38,356 nucleotides of DNA from Bacteroidetes bacterium QS_8_68_28. Lineage in GTDB: Bacteria > Bacteroidota > Rhodothermia > Rhodothermales > Salinibacteraceae. Below are positions 1 through 10,778 of this stretch, in pieces. Under the pieces are notes generated by a model, which worked only from the letters and a program-made list of their open reading frames with translations, was not told where the DNA came from and made no database searches. How positions within the stretch are numbered: the stretch's first letter is position 1; every line of letters begins with the position of its first letter. The stretch covers positions 1-38,356 of the forward strand of contig PXTS01000083.1 of assembly GCA_003022485.1 (NCBI GenBank). The letters are read 5' to 3'. The position numbers and the translations under genes were made by a program.

Positions 1-1158
1 GCTGGCTTTGCGCGTGGCCATCTCCTCCCCCGGCTCGAAGGTCGGGAACAGCTCGGCCCAGCCGCCCTCCTCGGCGAGCGCCGCCGGAAGCTCGCGCGCC
101 AGCCAGCGGTCCAGCTCGGCAGCAGCGTCGGGGTGCGCCTCGGCGTAGGCGTCTTTGCGCTCCTGCCACGTGCGTTGCTGCTGGCGGCCCTCCGCTCGGG
201 CCGCTTCGCGCATGTGCGCTTCCACCTCCTCGGGCACGTGAAAAGACTCCTCGGTCGGGAAGCCGAAGCGCTCTTTGATCGCGGCGACCGCCTCCTCGCC
301 GAAGGGGTCGGAGTGGGTCGACGGGTCGCCGGTCAGCTCCGGGTGGCCGTAGCCGATCTGCGAGCGCACGCTGACGAGCGAGGGGCGCTCCGTCTCGGCC
401 TTCGCCGCGCGCGTGGCCTCGTGGAGGGCCTCCAAGTCGTTGGCGTCGTCCACCGAAAGCGTGTGCCAGCCGTAGCCCGCGAAGCGCGTCGGAATGTCCT
501 CCGAAAAGGCCAGCTTCGCGTCTCCGTCGATGGTCGCCTCGTTGTCGTCGTAGAAGTAGACGAGCTTGCCGAGCCCGAGGTGCCCGGCCAGCGAGGCGGC
601 CTCGTGAGAAATCCCTTCCATCAGGTCTCCGTCCGAGCAGATCGCGTAGGTGTGGTGATCGACCGGCGCGTGGCCCTCGCGGTTGAACTGCGCCGCAAGC
701 ATCCGCTCGGCCATCGCCATGCCGACGCCGTTGGCGAAGCCCTGCCCGAGCGGGCCGGTGGTCGTCTCCACGCCGGGGGTCAGGAAGTGCTCGGGGTGCC
801 CCGGCGTGACCGATTCCCACTGGCGGAAGTGCTTGATTTCCTCGAGCGGCAGGTCGTAGCCGGTCAGGTGCAGCATCGCGTAGAGCAGCATCGACCCGTG
901 CCCGGCCGAAAGGACGAAGCGGTCGCGGCCGGGCCACCCGGGGTCGGCGGGGTTGTAGCGCAAGTGCTTCCGAAAGAGCACGTACGCGGTCGGCGCCATG
1001 CCCATCGGCATCCCGGGGTGGCCGCTCTGGGCCGCCTCCACGGCGTCGACGGCCAGCAGGCGAATCGTGTTGATCGTGCGCCCCGCCAGCCGAGCGTCGA
1101 AGCCGGAATCTTCACCGGAAGTCGGGGCAGGAGAGGCCGTGCGGGCCGGAGCAGGCAT
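1..1158 (-). CDS. tkt: Transketolase, N-terminal part (runs off the left edge)
   Basis: Reverse-strand reading from ATG at 1158: [70 protein letters not shown]...[25 protein letters not shown]..., typical transketolase. Absent from the ORF track because it is truncated at the edge. Confidence 0.93.
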   Translation of the reverse strand, partial: MPAPARTASPAPTSGEDSGFDARLAGRTINTIRLLAVDAVEAAQSGHPGMPMGMAPTAYVLFRKHLRYNPADPGWPGRDRFVLSAGHGSMLLYAMLHLTGYDLPLEEIKHFRQWESVTPGHPEHFLTPGVETTTGPLGQGFANGVGMAMAERMLAAQFNREGHAPVDHHTYAICSDGDLMEGISHEAASLAGHLGLGKLVYFYDDNEATIDGDAKLAFSEDIPTRFAGYGWHTLSVDDANDLEALHEATRAAKAETERPSLVSVRSQIGYGHPELTGDPSTHSDPFGEEAVAAIKERFGFPTEESFHVPEEVEAHMREAARAEGRQQQRTWQERKDAYAEAHPDAAAELDRWLARELPAALAEEGGWAELFPTFEPGEEMATRKAS

Positions 1159-1267
1159 GTTTCCGTGTTGGGAGGTTGGGAGGGTGAGGTGCTACGGTAG
1201 ACTACCGGCAACGCGGAGGTCGCCCGGCAATGCGCAGGCCACGATAGAACGACCAACGACCCACGAC

Positions 1268-2629
1268 TCACGAACTTTCGAGTTCGCGCTGGATCATCGC
1301 CGAGATGCACTGCGGCGTCTTGGCGCGGCGCCCCACAAGCCGCCCGTCGATAACGACGGCGGGGGTGCCCTTCACGCCGGCGGCCTTCGCGACCTTCCGC
1401 GCACGGGCGATGCGTGAGCGACTGCTGTTCTGGCGGATCGCCGAGAGCATCGGCCCGGGATTCATGTCGATCTCGCGGGCGATGCTGGCAAGCTGGTCGT
1501 TCGAGAGGCCGCCGCGCTGCTGGCGGGCAAACTGCGCGTCGAGCATGTCCATAAACCGGCCCTGCTGCTGCGCCGCATAGAGCGCCGAGATCTGGTTCAT
1601 CGACCGCGGTCCCATCACCATGAGCGGCTTGTAAACGAAGCGCACCTGGTCGCCGAACCGCGCTTGCAGGTCCTTCATCGTGGAGTGGAAAGTCTCGCAG
1701 TGCGGACAGTTCGGGTCGAAAAACTCCACGACCGTCACCGGCGCGTCGGCCTTCCCGAAGACCGGATCCCCGAAGCTGACCAGGCGGCTCGTCTCGACCT
1801 GCTCGGCGCCTGGGGCGAAACGGCACCCCGACGGCAGCGCAGCGTTCTCCTTTTCCTCCTCGGTCGTGTCCGCCGAGGGCGACGGCACGGCGGCGCGACT
1901 GCGAGCGGGCGTCTTTTCACTCGTCGGGGCCGCTTTTCCCATCGGTGCGGACGACTCGGAGGAGGCCTGCGCGGCGGCCGCCGGCTCCGGCGAGGCCACG
2001 TCGAGGCTCGAAAAGTAGACCACGTCGGCCCCGATGAGGACGAGGAGCCCCAGCGCGGCGGCAGCCCAGCGCACGGGACGAAACGAGGAGGTCGAATCCA
2101 TTGATTGCTTGGAAGGATCAGAAGAACCGAGGGCGGCGAGCGGCCCCACCAGCATGGCCCCCTGCACGAGAAAGAGCGCGAGCGCAATCCCCGCCGAGGT
2201 AAGACAGAGCGCGCAGAGGGCCCCGAGGCCAGCAAACTGGTGGTACGTGAGATACGCCGAGTACAGCAGCCCGCCGCCGATCAGCAGGGCGCGCGTGGCG
2301 GCGAAGCGCAGGCGCTGGCGCTCCAGCGCGGCGGCGGCCACGCTCAGGCCTGCCACCGCCAGGTAAAACCCGATGCCCCACCAGGCGTTCGATAGGCCCA
2401 GCAGCGTGCCCGCTCCGCTCTGCGTGACCATCTCGCAGTTGAACGTGCTGGCCTGCGCGGCGGCCGCCGGCTCCGAGAAGCCCAGGCATCCCCGGTCGAA
2501 GCCACGCCCCTGCTGGATGAGCAGATGCACGGCCACGAGCACGCCCAGCAACGCCAGCCCAAAGAGCACGCGGTCGAGAATCGGACGCCGCGTACCGAGG
2601 CGTGCTTTGAGCGTCGAGAAATCAGGCAT
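1268..2629 (-). CDS. Vitamin K epoxide reductase (VKOR) domain fused to a DsbA-like thioredoxin domain
   Basis: N-terminal multi-TM domain with CALC and loop cysteines (RGCLG, FNCEMV); linker; C-terminal thioredoxin-fold domain with CPHC (FFDPNCPHCETFH) and a KGTPAVVIDG-type cis-Pro region. Confidence 0.85.
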   Translation of the reverse strand: MPDFSTLKARLGTRRPILDRVLFGLALLGVLVAVHLLIQQGRGFDRGCLGFSEPAAAAQASTFNCEMVTQSGAGTLLGLSNAWWGIGFYLAVAGLSVAAAALERQRLRFAATRALLIGGGLLYSAYLTYHQFAGLGALCALCLTSAGIALALFLVQGAMLVGPLAALGSSDPSKQSMDSTSSFRPVRWAAAALGLLVLIGADVVYFSSLDVASPEPAAAAQASSESSAPMGKAAPTSEKTPARSRAAVPSPSADTTEEEKENAALPSGCRFAPGAEQVETSRLVSFGDPVFGKADAPVTVVEFFDPNCPHCETFHSTMKDLQARFGDQVRFVYKPLMVMGPRSMNQISALYAAQQQGRFMDMLDAQFARQQRGGLSNDQLASIAREIDMNPGPMLSAIRQNSSRSRIARARKVAKAAGVKGTPAVVIDGRLVGRRAKTPQCISAMIQRELESS

Positions 2630-2859
2630 GACGGGCGCGGGGAAGGGACGCGGAGACGCGGCCTTGCGAAAGTCTTAACGCACCGCGAAGTTCCGGTTCT
2701 CGGGTGTGGTGGGAGGACGAGGGGGGCAGGCGCCGAGGCAACGCGCAACGGCGACGGCCTGTGCAGAAGGGTCCACCGTGAAAGCGGCAGAACGTCCAAC
2801 TCGCCAAGCCCGTTTTTCTTATCTGCGCTCTCCACCCCCCGCGCGGCCACACACCAAAC

Positions 2860-3513
2860 GTGCTCCCTGCTCGTCTGCCGAAGCGCCACGTGTGCCGCAC
2901 CTACACCTGGATTGCCCCCACGCATGACCTGCTGGCGCTTCTGGTGGAGCGACGCGCGCGTCGCCTCGCCGTCGAGTGGGCCGCGCCCCGAAACGGCGAG
3001 CGCGTGCTGGAGGTGGGCGTGGGGACGGGGCTTTCGTTCCAGAAGCTCTTGCGCCGCAACCCCAGCGGCTTCACCGACGGGATCGACCTCACGCCCGCCA
3101 TGTTGCGCCTGGCCCGGTGGCGCGCGCGTCGCGCCGGCACGGCCTCCCACTGGCGCCTCCAGGAGGGCGACGCCTACGACTTGCCCTTTCCGGCCGGCAC
3201 CTTCGACCTCGCCTTTTCCAGCTACGTCTTCGATCTCCTTCCCGAAGCGGACTTCGTGCCCGTCCTGCGCGAGTTCGCGCGCGTCCTGCGGCCCGGCGGG
3301 CGCATCGTCCTCGCCGCGATGACCAAGCCCCGGGCATGGTACGAGCGCGGCTGGAACGCGCTCTACCGCCTGTGGCCGCCGCTCTTGGGCGGATGCCGGG
3401 GCGTGCGCCTGACCTTCTTCCTGAGGAAGGCCGGCTACCAGAGCGTGCGCCGCCGGCACGTCAGCCAGCTCACGTTTCCCTCCGAGGTGGTGCACGGCAC
3501 GCTGCCGAGGTAA
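2860..3513 (+). CDS. Class I SAM-dependent methyltransferase (UbiE-like)
   Basis: VLEVGVGTGLSFQ, GIDLTPAMLRLAR, GDAYDLPFPAGTFDLAFSSYVFDLLP, RVLRPGGRIVLA motifs. Start codon uncertain. Confidence 0.82.
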   Translation: MLPARLPKRHVCRTYTWIAPTHDLLALLVERRARRLAVEWAAPRNGERVLEVGVGTGLSFQKLLRRNPSGFTDGIDLTPAMLRLARWRARRAGTASHWRLQEGDAYDLPFPAGTFDLAFSSYVFDLLPEADFVPVLREFARVLRPGGRIVLAAMTKPRAWYERGWNALYRLWPPLLGGCRGVRLTFFLRKAGYQSVRRRHVSQLTFPSEVVHGTLPR

Positions 3514-3612
3514 AGCCCCCGGCCTCGAAATGTCTTCTGCGCTTCCGTACGTTCACTCGAAACCCGCCCTCCAGGCCTCACGCTTTCCGACTTCGCCCTC
3601 GACACAACCTTC

Positions 3613-3653
3613 GCCCGCGAGGGGTTGCTGATTCTGCGCGGCAGGCTTTTTTT
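3613..3653 (+). terminator. Intrinsic-terminator-like hairpin plus T7 immediately upstream of trpE
   Basis: GCC-CGCG (3613-3619) can pair with CGCG-(gca)-GGC (3637-3646), followed by TTTTTTT (3647-3653). Fold judged by eye. Confidence 0.45.
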
Positions 3654-3669
3654 GTAGGGTGAGCAGAGA

Positions 3670-5319
<1,650 letters not shown>

Positions 5320-5390
5320 AAAGGTGGGAAGGCTTGAGGTAAGACGGAAAGTCTTCGCCAGCGCCCGTTCCAGCAAAAACCTCTCCCCTT

Positions 5391-5436
5391 CCCTTCCGTC
5401 CTCGGCGAGCAAACCCTTCCGTTCTCGGCGAGCGAA
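5391..5436. repeat. Tandem duplication of a 23-nt unit in the trpE 3' intergenic region
   Basis: cccttccgtcctcggcgagcaaa (5391-5413) followed directly by cccttccgttctcggcgagcgaa (5414-5436), 21/23 identical. Confidence 0.9.
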
Positions 5437-5525
5437 GCGAGCCCAAAAACCTTCCCCCCGCCGCCCGGTACAAGCGCCCGGCGCGCCGACTTCCTCACGC
5501 AGTCACGCCAACGCCTCCGCACCGC

Positions 5526-6146
5526 ATGAGCTTTCTGGACAAGATTTTTCGCAAGGGCCGGATGGGCCGCACCATCTCGCGCGAGGAGACTGCCGAGCGC
5601 CTCAATCCGATCCTCCAGCAGCACGTGTGGCTGAACCATTACTACCGCCATGCCACCGAGCGCCTCGAAAACGCTCACCTGGCCGACCACCTCGCCGAGG
5701 AACTGCGCACCGCGCGCAGCGACGTGGGCAAGCTCAACGAAACGATTCTCAGCGCCGGTCACACGCCCTTCAGCGGAACCGGCATCGAGCCCGACGAGAT
5801 CGAGATGAGCCGGGAGGGCGACTACGGCCTGCTCTACGACCTCCTCGACGCCGAGCAAGATTTTCTCGACGCGCTCCGAGCCGAGGGCGACATCGAGCAC
5901 CAGATGCGCACCCGCGCTATTTTGGACGTGCTCAAGACCAACAGCGAGCGCCGTCTCGACGCACTCAAGCAGGCCACCGAGGGCCACCGCCGTCCCTCCG
6001 AATCTCTCCACGCTACCCGTCCCGCCGAAAAGGCCGAACCGTCCGTCCAGGAGGAGCCGGAAGCCGAGCAGGATATGAAAGACGAGCGCGGCGAAGATGA
6101 ACTGGCAAAGGAAATGGCCGCCCGCGTGGAGAAGGCTTCTGGGTGA
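5526..6146 (+). CDS. Uncharacterised all-helical protein with charged C-terminal tail, inside the trp operon
   Basis: ATG-to-stop ORF between trpE and trpS, same strand; His/Glu/Asp-rich predicted helices (HVWLNHYYRHATERLENAHLADHLAEELRTARSD...), low-complexity acidic tail. No family recognised. Confidence 0.75.
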   Translation: MSFLDKIFRKGRMGRTISREETAERLNPILQQHVWLNHYYRHATERLENAHLADHLAEELRTARSDVGKLNETILSAGHTPFSGTGIEPDEIEMSREGDYGLLYDLLDAEQDFLDALRAEGDIEHQMRTRAILDVLKTNSERRLDALKQATEGHRRPSESLHATRPAEKAEPSVQEEPEAEQDMKDERGEDELAKEMAARVEKASG

Positions 6147-6219
6147 TGGTGCCTCTCCCACTATCGTCCCCACAATACCGAAAACCATCCACCATTCGCG
6201 AGCACCGCAGCGCCACGAA

Positions 6220-7284
6220 ATGCCCCCCGCTCCCGACACAGCTCTTTCTTCCCCGGAAACCGACGACGCCGACACGCAAACCATTGTCACCAGCGGCATC
6301 CAGCCGTCCGGGCGGTTGCACCTGGGGAACTACTTCGGCGCCATCCGTCGCCACATCGCGCTCCAGAAAGAAGCCCATGAGGCGCTGTACTTCATCGTCA
6401 ACTACCACGCGATGACGACGGTGCAGGACCCCGAGGCGTTGCGGGAGCACACCCTCGACGTCGCGCTCGACTACCTCGCGCTGGGTCTCGACCCCGACGA
6501 GGCCACCCTCTTCGTGCAAAGCGACGTGCCGCAGGTCGCGGAGCTGACGTGGGTGTTCTTGAACCTGCTGCCCACCAGCCGCCTCGAAAAAGGCGTGGCC
6601 TACAAAGAAAAGGTCGCTGAAGGGCTCACGCCGAATGCCGGACTTTTCACCTATCCCGTCCTCCAGGCCGCCGACATCCTGGCCTACGACGCCCCGCCCG
6701 CCGGGGCCGAACTGCGCGTGCCCGTCGGGCGCGACCAGCGGCAAAACATCGAGGTCGCGCGCGACGTGGCGCGGCGGTTCAACAACACGTTCTGCGAAAA
6801 GGGCGCTCCCCTCTTCCCTGTGCCCGAGGCCGAAATCCTCGACGACGTAGCCACCGTGCCGGGCCTCGACGGGCGAAAAATGTCCAAAAGCTACGACAAC
6901 ACCATCGGCATCTTCGACGAGGGCGACACGCTCGAGGAAAAGGTCTATTCCATCGTCACTGACTCCGCGCCGCTCGACGAACCGAAAGATCCCGAGGCGG
7001 ATAACGTCTTCGCACTCATCAAGCTCTTTGCCCCAGACGAAAAGCGTGAGGAGATCGCCGAACAGTACCGCGCCGGCGGCTACGGCTACGGCCACGCCAA
7101 AGACGCGCTCCTGGGAATGATCGAAGCCCACTTCGCGAAGGCCCGCCAGCGGCGCAAGGAACTGGTCGAGCGCGAGGATTACGTGCGCGACGTGTTGCGC
7201 GAAGGCGCGAAAAAGGCCCGCGAGCGTGCAGAGGCTCTCATGGCAAAAGTGCGCAAGCGCGTCGGCCTGGTGACCTCCGCGTGA
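6220..7284 (+). CDS. trpS: Tryptophanyl-tRNA synthetase
   Basis: GIQPSGRLHLGNYFGAI, HAMTT, YPVLQAADILAYDA, VPVGRDQRQNIEVARDVARRFN, GRKMSKSYDN. The 6097 start in the ORF track overlaps the upstream gene; ATG at 6220 is preferred. Confidence 0.95.
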   Translation: MPPAPDTALSSPETDDADTQTIVTSGIQPSGRLHLGNYFGAIRRHIALQKEAHEALYFIVNYHAMTTVQDPEALREHTLDVALDYLALGLDPDEATLFVQSDVPQVAELTWVFLNLLPTSRLEKGVAYKEKVAEGLTPNAGLFTYPVLQAADILAYDAPPAGAELRVPVGRDQRQNIEVARDVARRFNNTFCEKGAPLFPVPEAEILDDVATVPGLDGRKMSKSYDNTIGIFDEGDTLEEKVYSIVTDSAPLDEPKDPEADNVFALIKLFAPDEKREEIAEQYRAGGYGYGHAKDALLGMIEAHFAKARQRRKELVEREDYVRDVLREGAKKARERAEALMAKVRKRVGLVTSA

Positions 7285-7393
7285 AGGTGAGAGCGTTTGA
7301 GGAAGGGGGGTGCGACAACAACCGCCTCCGCGAACCTTCCGCTTCGTACGAACCGGGCCGAACCGCTCCTTTTTCTCAAACCCTCATCACGAA

Positions 7394-8050
7394 GTGATCT
7401 TCGTTTTAGACAACTACGACAGTTTTACCTACAACCTCGTCCACCTCGTCGAGGCGCAGGTCGAAAACGTAAAAGTCGTGCGCAACGACCAGATCACCGT
7501 CGAGGAAATCGAGCGACTTGCCCCCGACGGCCTCCTCATTTCACCCGGCCCGGGCCGCCCGTCGGATGCCGGCATCACCGAGGCGCTCATCCGCCGGCTG
7601 GGGGCAGAGATTCCCATCCTCGGCGTGTGCTTGGGGCACCAGGCGATTGGCGAGGTCTTCGGCGGGCAGGTCGTGGGGGCGAGCGAGCCCATGCACGGCA
7701 AGACCAGCCGCGTGCACCACGACGGGCAGTCCGTCTTCGCGGGACTGGAGCAAGACTTCCAGGCCACTCGCTACCACTCGCTCGTTCTCGGCCGCGACGA
7801 CTTTCCCGAAGGCAAGCTCGAAATCACCGCCGAGAGCGAAGACGGCACGATCATGGGCCTGCGCCACCGCACGCTCCCCATCGAGGGCATTCAGTTCCAC
7901 CCCGAGAGTGTCTTGACGAAGGCAGGACCGGCGCTCATTGCAAACTGGGTACGCTCGACAGACAAGCGGCACGGGAAAAGCAAGCGGCACGGGAAAAGAG
8001 GGAAGGGGAACATCGCTTGCGCTGCCGCCGCTTCCGACGAAAACGCCTGA
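7394..8050 (+). CDS. trpG: Anthranilate synthase component II (glutamine amidotransferase)
   Basis: From GTG 7394: (M)IFVLDNYDSFTYNLVHL..., ISPGPGRPSDAG, ILGVCLGHQAIGEVFGG, IEGIQFHPESVLT; carries a repeat-encoded C-terminal extension. Confidence 0.92.
   Translation: MIFVLDNYDSFTYNLVHLVEAQVENVKVVRNDQITVEEIERLAPDGLLISPGPGRPSDAGITEALIRRLGAEIPILGVCLGHQAIGEVFGGQVVGASEPMHGKTSRVHHDGQSVFAGLEQDFQATRYHSLVLGRDDFPEGKLEITAESEDGTIMGLRHRTLPIEGIQFHPESVLTKAGPALIANWVRSTDKRHGKSKRHGKRGKGNIACAAAASDENA
7963..7998. repeat. Perfect 18-bp tandem duplication inside the 3' end of trpG
   Basis: caagcggcacgggaaaag at 7963-7980 and again at 7981-7998, in frame (KRHGKS KRHGKR). Confidence 0.97.
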
Positions 8051-8078
8051 CTTTTTTTCCCGCTCTCCCTCGCAACGC

Positions 8079-9116
8079 ATGAAGCAGTTTTTACAGACCA
8101 TCGCCGACGGGCGCGACCTGCAACGCGAGGAGGCGCGCGAAGCGATGCGCCAGATGATGCAAGGCGACGCGGAGCCGGAGCACGTGGCCGCCTTTCTCCT
8201 GGGCCTGCGCTCGCGCGGGGAAGCCATCCAGGAACTCGTCGGCTTTACCGAGGTAATGCGCGAGTTTGCCGTCTCGGTGGACGCCGGCGCCTCCGACGCC
8301 ATCGACCTGTGCGGGACCGGCGGGGACGACGCGGGCACGTTCAACATCTCGACCGCCGCCGCCCTGGTGGCCGCCGGCGCCGGAGCGACCGTCGCCAAGC
8401 ACGGCAACCGCTCGGTCTCGTCGGACTGCGGCAGCGCCGACGTGCTCGAAGCGCTGGGCGTGAAGATCGACCTTCGCAAAGACGGGGTGGAGCACTGCCT
8501 GGAGGAGGTCGGCATCGCGTTTCTGTTTGCGCCCTACTTCCACCCGGCCATGCGACACGTGATGCCCGTGCGGCGGGCGCTGGGGGTGCGCACTTTCTTC
8601 AACGTGCTGGGGCCGCTCTGCAACCCGGCGGGCGTGGAGCGGCAGCTCGTGGGCGCCTTCAGCGCGTCGGTGGCGCAGCAGATGATGCGCATCCTCGCCG
8701 AGACGGGCTCGCGTCACGTCTGCGCCGTGCACTCGCGCGACGGGCTCGACGAGGTGAGCCTTTCGGCCCCCACCGCGCTCTTTGAGCACAACACAGCCAG
8801 GCGCAACACCGACGAACCGGCCACGCAGGATGGGCGCGTCATCCAGCCGGAAGTCCACGGCGTGCGTCCCGCCCCGCTGGACGACTTGCAGGGCGGCGAC
8901 AAGGAAACAAACGCCCGCATCCTCAAGTCCATCCTCGACGGCAGCGAAGAGGGCGCCCCGCGCGACGTGGTTCTTTTGAACGCCGCCTACGCGCTGCACG
9001 TCAGCGGCCGCTTCGACGGGCTCGACGAATGCACCGAGGCGGCGCACCAGAGCATCGCCAGCGGGGCGGCACTCCAAAAGCTCGATGCGCTCGCCGAGGC
9101 CTCGCACGACGTCTGA
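8079..9116 (+). CDS. trpD: Anthranilate phosphoribosyltransferase
   Basis: MKQFLQTIADGRDLQREEAREAM..., DLCGTGGDDAGTFNISTAAALVAAGAGATVAKHGNRSVSSDCGSADVLEALGV, FNVLGPLCNPAG. Start moved from 7938 to ATG 8079. Confidence 0.94.
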   Translation: MKQFLQTIADGRDLQREEAREAMRQMMQGDAEPEHVAAFLLGLRSRGEAIQELVGFTEVMREFAVSVDAGASDAIDLCGTGGDDAGTFNISTAAALVAAGAGATVAKHGNRSVSSDCGSADVLEALGVKIDLRKDGVEHCLEEVGIAFLFAPYFHPAMRHVMPVRRALGVRTFFNVLGPLCNPAGVERQLVGAFSASVAQQMMRILAETGSRHVCAVHSRDGLDEVSLSAPTALFEHNTARRNTDEPATQDGRVIQPEVHGVRPAPLDDLQGGDKETNARILKSILDGSEEGAPRDVVLLNAAYALHVSGRFDGLDECTEAAHQSIASGAALQKLDALAEASHDV

Positions 9117-9200
9117 ACAAGAGCGTAGGGAAGTTAGGTGTGCAAGCAGCTACTGCGCTGACGCTTTGATGCTCCTCTCCCCATAAACTACATTCTTGAA

Positions 9201-10013
9201 ATGAGCGTCTTGGACGACATCGTCGAAGCCACGCGCGAGCGCCTGCCGGAGCGCAAGCGCGAGGCGCCGCGCTCCGAACTGGAGGCGCGCCCGATGTTCG
9301 AGCGCGAGCGACGCAATTTCCGCGACGCCCTCTGCGCCGACGAGCTGTCGGTAATCGCCGAGATCAAGCGCCGCGCCCCCTCGGCCGGCACGCTGCGCGA
9401 GGGCGGGCAGGGCGTGGTCGGCAGCATCGCGCAGCAGTACGAGCAGGCCGGCGCGGCGGCCGTCTCGGTCCTCACCGAGCCGGAGCGCTTTGGCGGCCGC
9501 CCGGAGCACCTGCCGTTCGTGCGGGCGCACACCGAATTGCCCCTCTTGCGCAAGGACTTCATCATCGACGAATACCAGCTCATCGAAGCCAAAGCCTGCG
9601 GCGCCGACGCGGTGTTGCTCATCGCCACGGTGCTGGCGCCTGGGCAGCTCCACGACCTCCACCAGGCCGCGAGTGAGCTGGGGCTCGGCTGCCTCGTGGA
9701 GGTCTACGCGCCGGAGGAACTGGAAAAAATCGACTTTCACCAAGTCAGCATTCTCGGCGCCAACAACCGCGACCTCGACACGTTTGAAGTAGACCTCAAC
9801 CAGTCCATCCGCGTCTTTCGCCGCGCGCCGGAGCACGCAGTGCGCGTGACCGAGAGCGGCCTCTCCCGTGCTGAGGAACTGGCCACGATGCGCCGCTACG
9901 GTGTGGACGCCGCCCTCATCGGGACCGCGCTGATGGAAGCCGAGCACCCCGGCGAGAAGCTCAAAGAACTGCGCAACGGGGTAGCCGAGCAGTTCCGCCA
10001 GCCGGCTGCGTAA
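9201..10013 (+). CDS. trpC: Indole-3-glycerol phosphate synthase
   Basis: [68 protein letters not shown]. Confidence 0.94.
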   Translation: MSVLDDIVEATRERLPERKREAPRSELEARPMFERERRNFRDALCADELSVIAEIKRRAPSAGTLREGGQGVVGSIAQQYEQAGAAAVSVLTEPERFGGRPEHLPFVRAHTELPLLRKDFIIDEYQLIEAKACGADAVLLIATVLAPGQLHDLHQAASELGLGCLVEVYAPEELEKIDFHQVSILGANNRDLDTFEVDLNQSIRVFRRAPEHAVRVTESGLSRAEELATMRRYGVDAALIGTALMEAEHPGEKLKELRNGVAEQFRQPAA

Positions 10014-10048
10014 CGCATTTTCGATTCCAAATCTTCGATCCCTGCGCC

Positions 10049-10705
10049 GTGCCGAAGCTCAAAGTTTGCGGCATTACCGAACTGGAGGACGCACGCTACT
10101 GCGCCGGGGCGGGCGTGGACTACCTCGGCTTCGTCCAGCACGCCGAGAGCCCGCGCCATGTGACTCCCGCCCGCGCCGCCGAGATCATCGAGTGGGTGCA
10201 CGGGCCGCAACCCGTAGGCGTCTTCGTCAACGCGCCCGCCGAGGACGTAAACGGCGCCGTCGAAGACGCCGGCTTTACCTACGCGCAGCTTCACGGCAAC
10301 GAACCGCCGGCGCTCTGCGCGGAGGTCGAGGCGCCGGTTGTCAAAGCCGTGCGCGTGCTCCACGACGCCTCGGCCACGCAACTGCGCACCTTCATGGCCC
10401 CGTACGTCGAACACGTGGACTACTTCCTGCTGGACACGCACTCCACCAGCCTGTGGGGCGGCACCGGCGAGAGCTTCAACTGGCGTCTCGCGCGCGAACT
10501 GGCAGCGGACTTCCCGCTCTTCCTGGCCGGCGGGATCGACGCGGACAACGTCGAAGAAGCCGTGCGCACAATGCGGCCCTACGCGGTGGACCTCTCCTCG
10601 GGCCTCGAGGACACCCCCGGCCAGAAGAGCTTCGAGAAGATGGAGCGTTTTTTCGAGGTCTTTCGCGCGCTGAACGACGACCTCGCGGCGGGGAAAGCGG
10701 CGTAG
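10049..10705 (+). CDS. trpF: Phosphoribosylanthranilate isomerase
   Basis: GTG start; [78 protein letters not shown]. Confidence 0.93.
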   Translation: MPKLKVCGITELEDARYCAGAGVDYLGFVQHAESPRHVTPARAAEIIEWVHGPQPVGVFVNAPAEDVNGAVEDAGFTYAQLHGNEPPALCAEVEAPVVKAVRVLHDASATQLRTFMAPYVEHVDYFLLDTHSTSLWGGTGESFNWRLARELAADFPLFLAGGIDADNVEEAVRTMRPYAVDLSSGLEDTPGQKSFEKMERFFEVFRALNDDLAAGKAA

Positions 10706-10778
10706 CAGCGCGAGCGTTTTCGCTTTTTTCGGGCCCGATGGCATCGTGCCCGTATCTTTCTTCAAGACGACCTATCCC

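Noticed and set aside
133-1200. 355-aa plus-strand ORF
   Set aside because: Arg/Val/Gly-rich translation with no family features; antisense to the transketolase coding sequence. A GC-rich mirror ORF.
3514-3669. Classical trp attenuator with leader peptide
   Set aside because: No short ORF with adjacent Trp codons and no clear alternative pairing found; only the terminator-like stem is reported.
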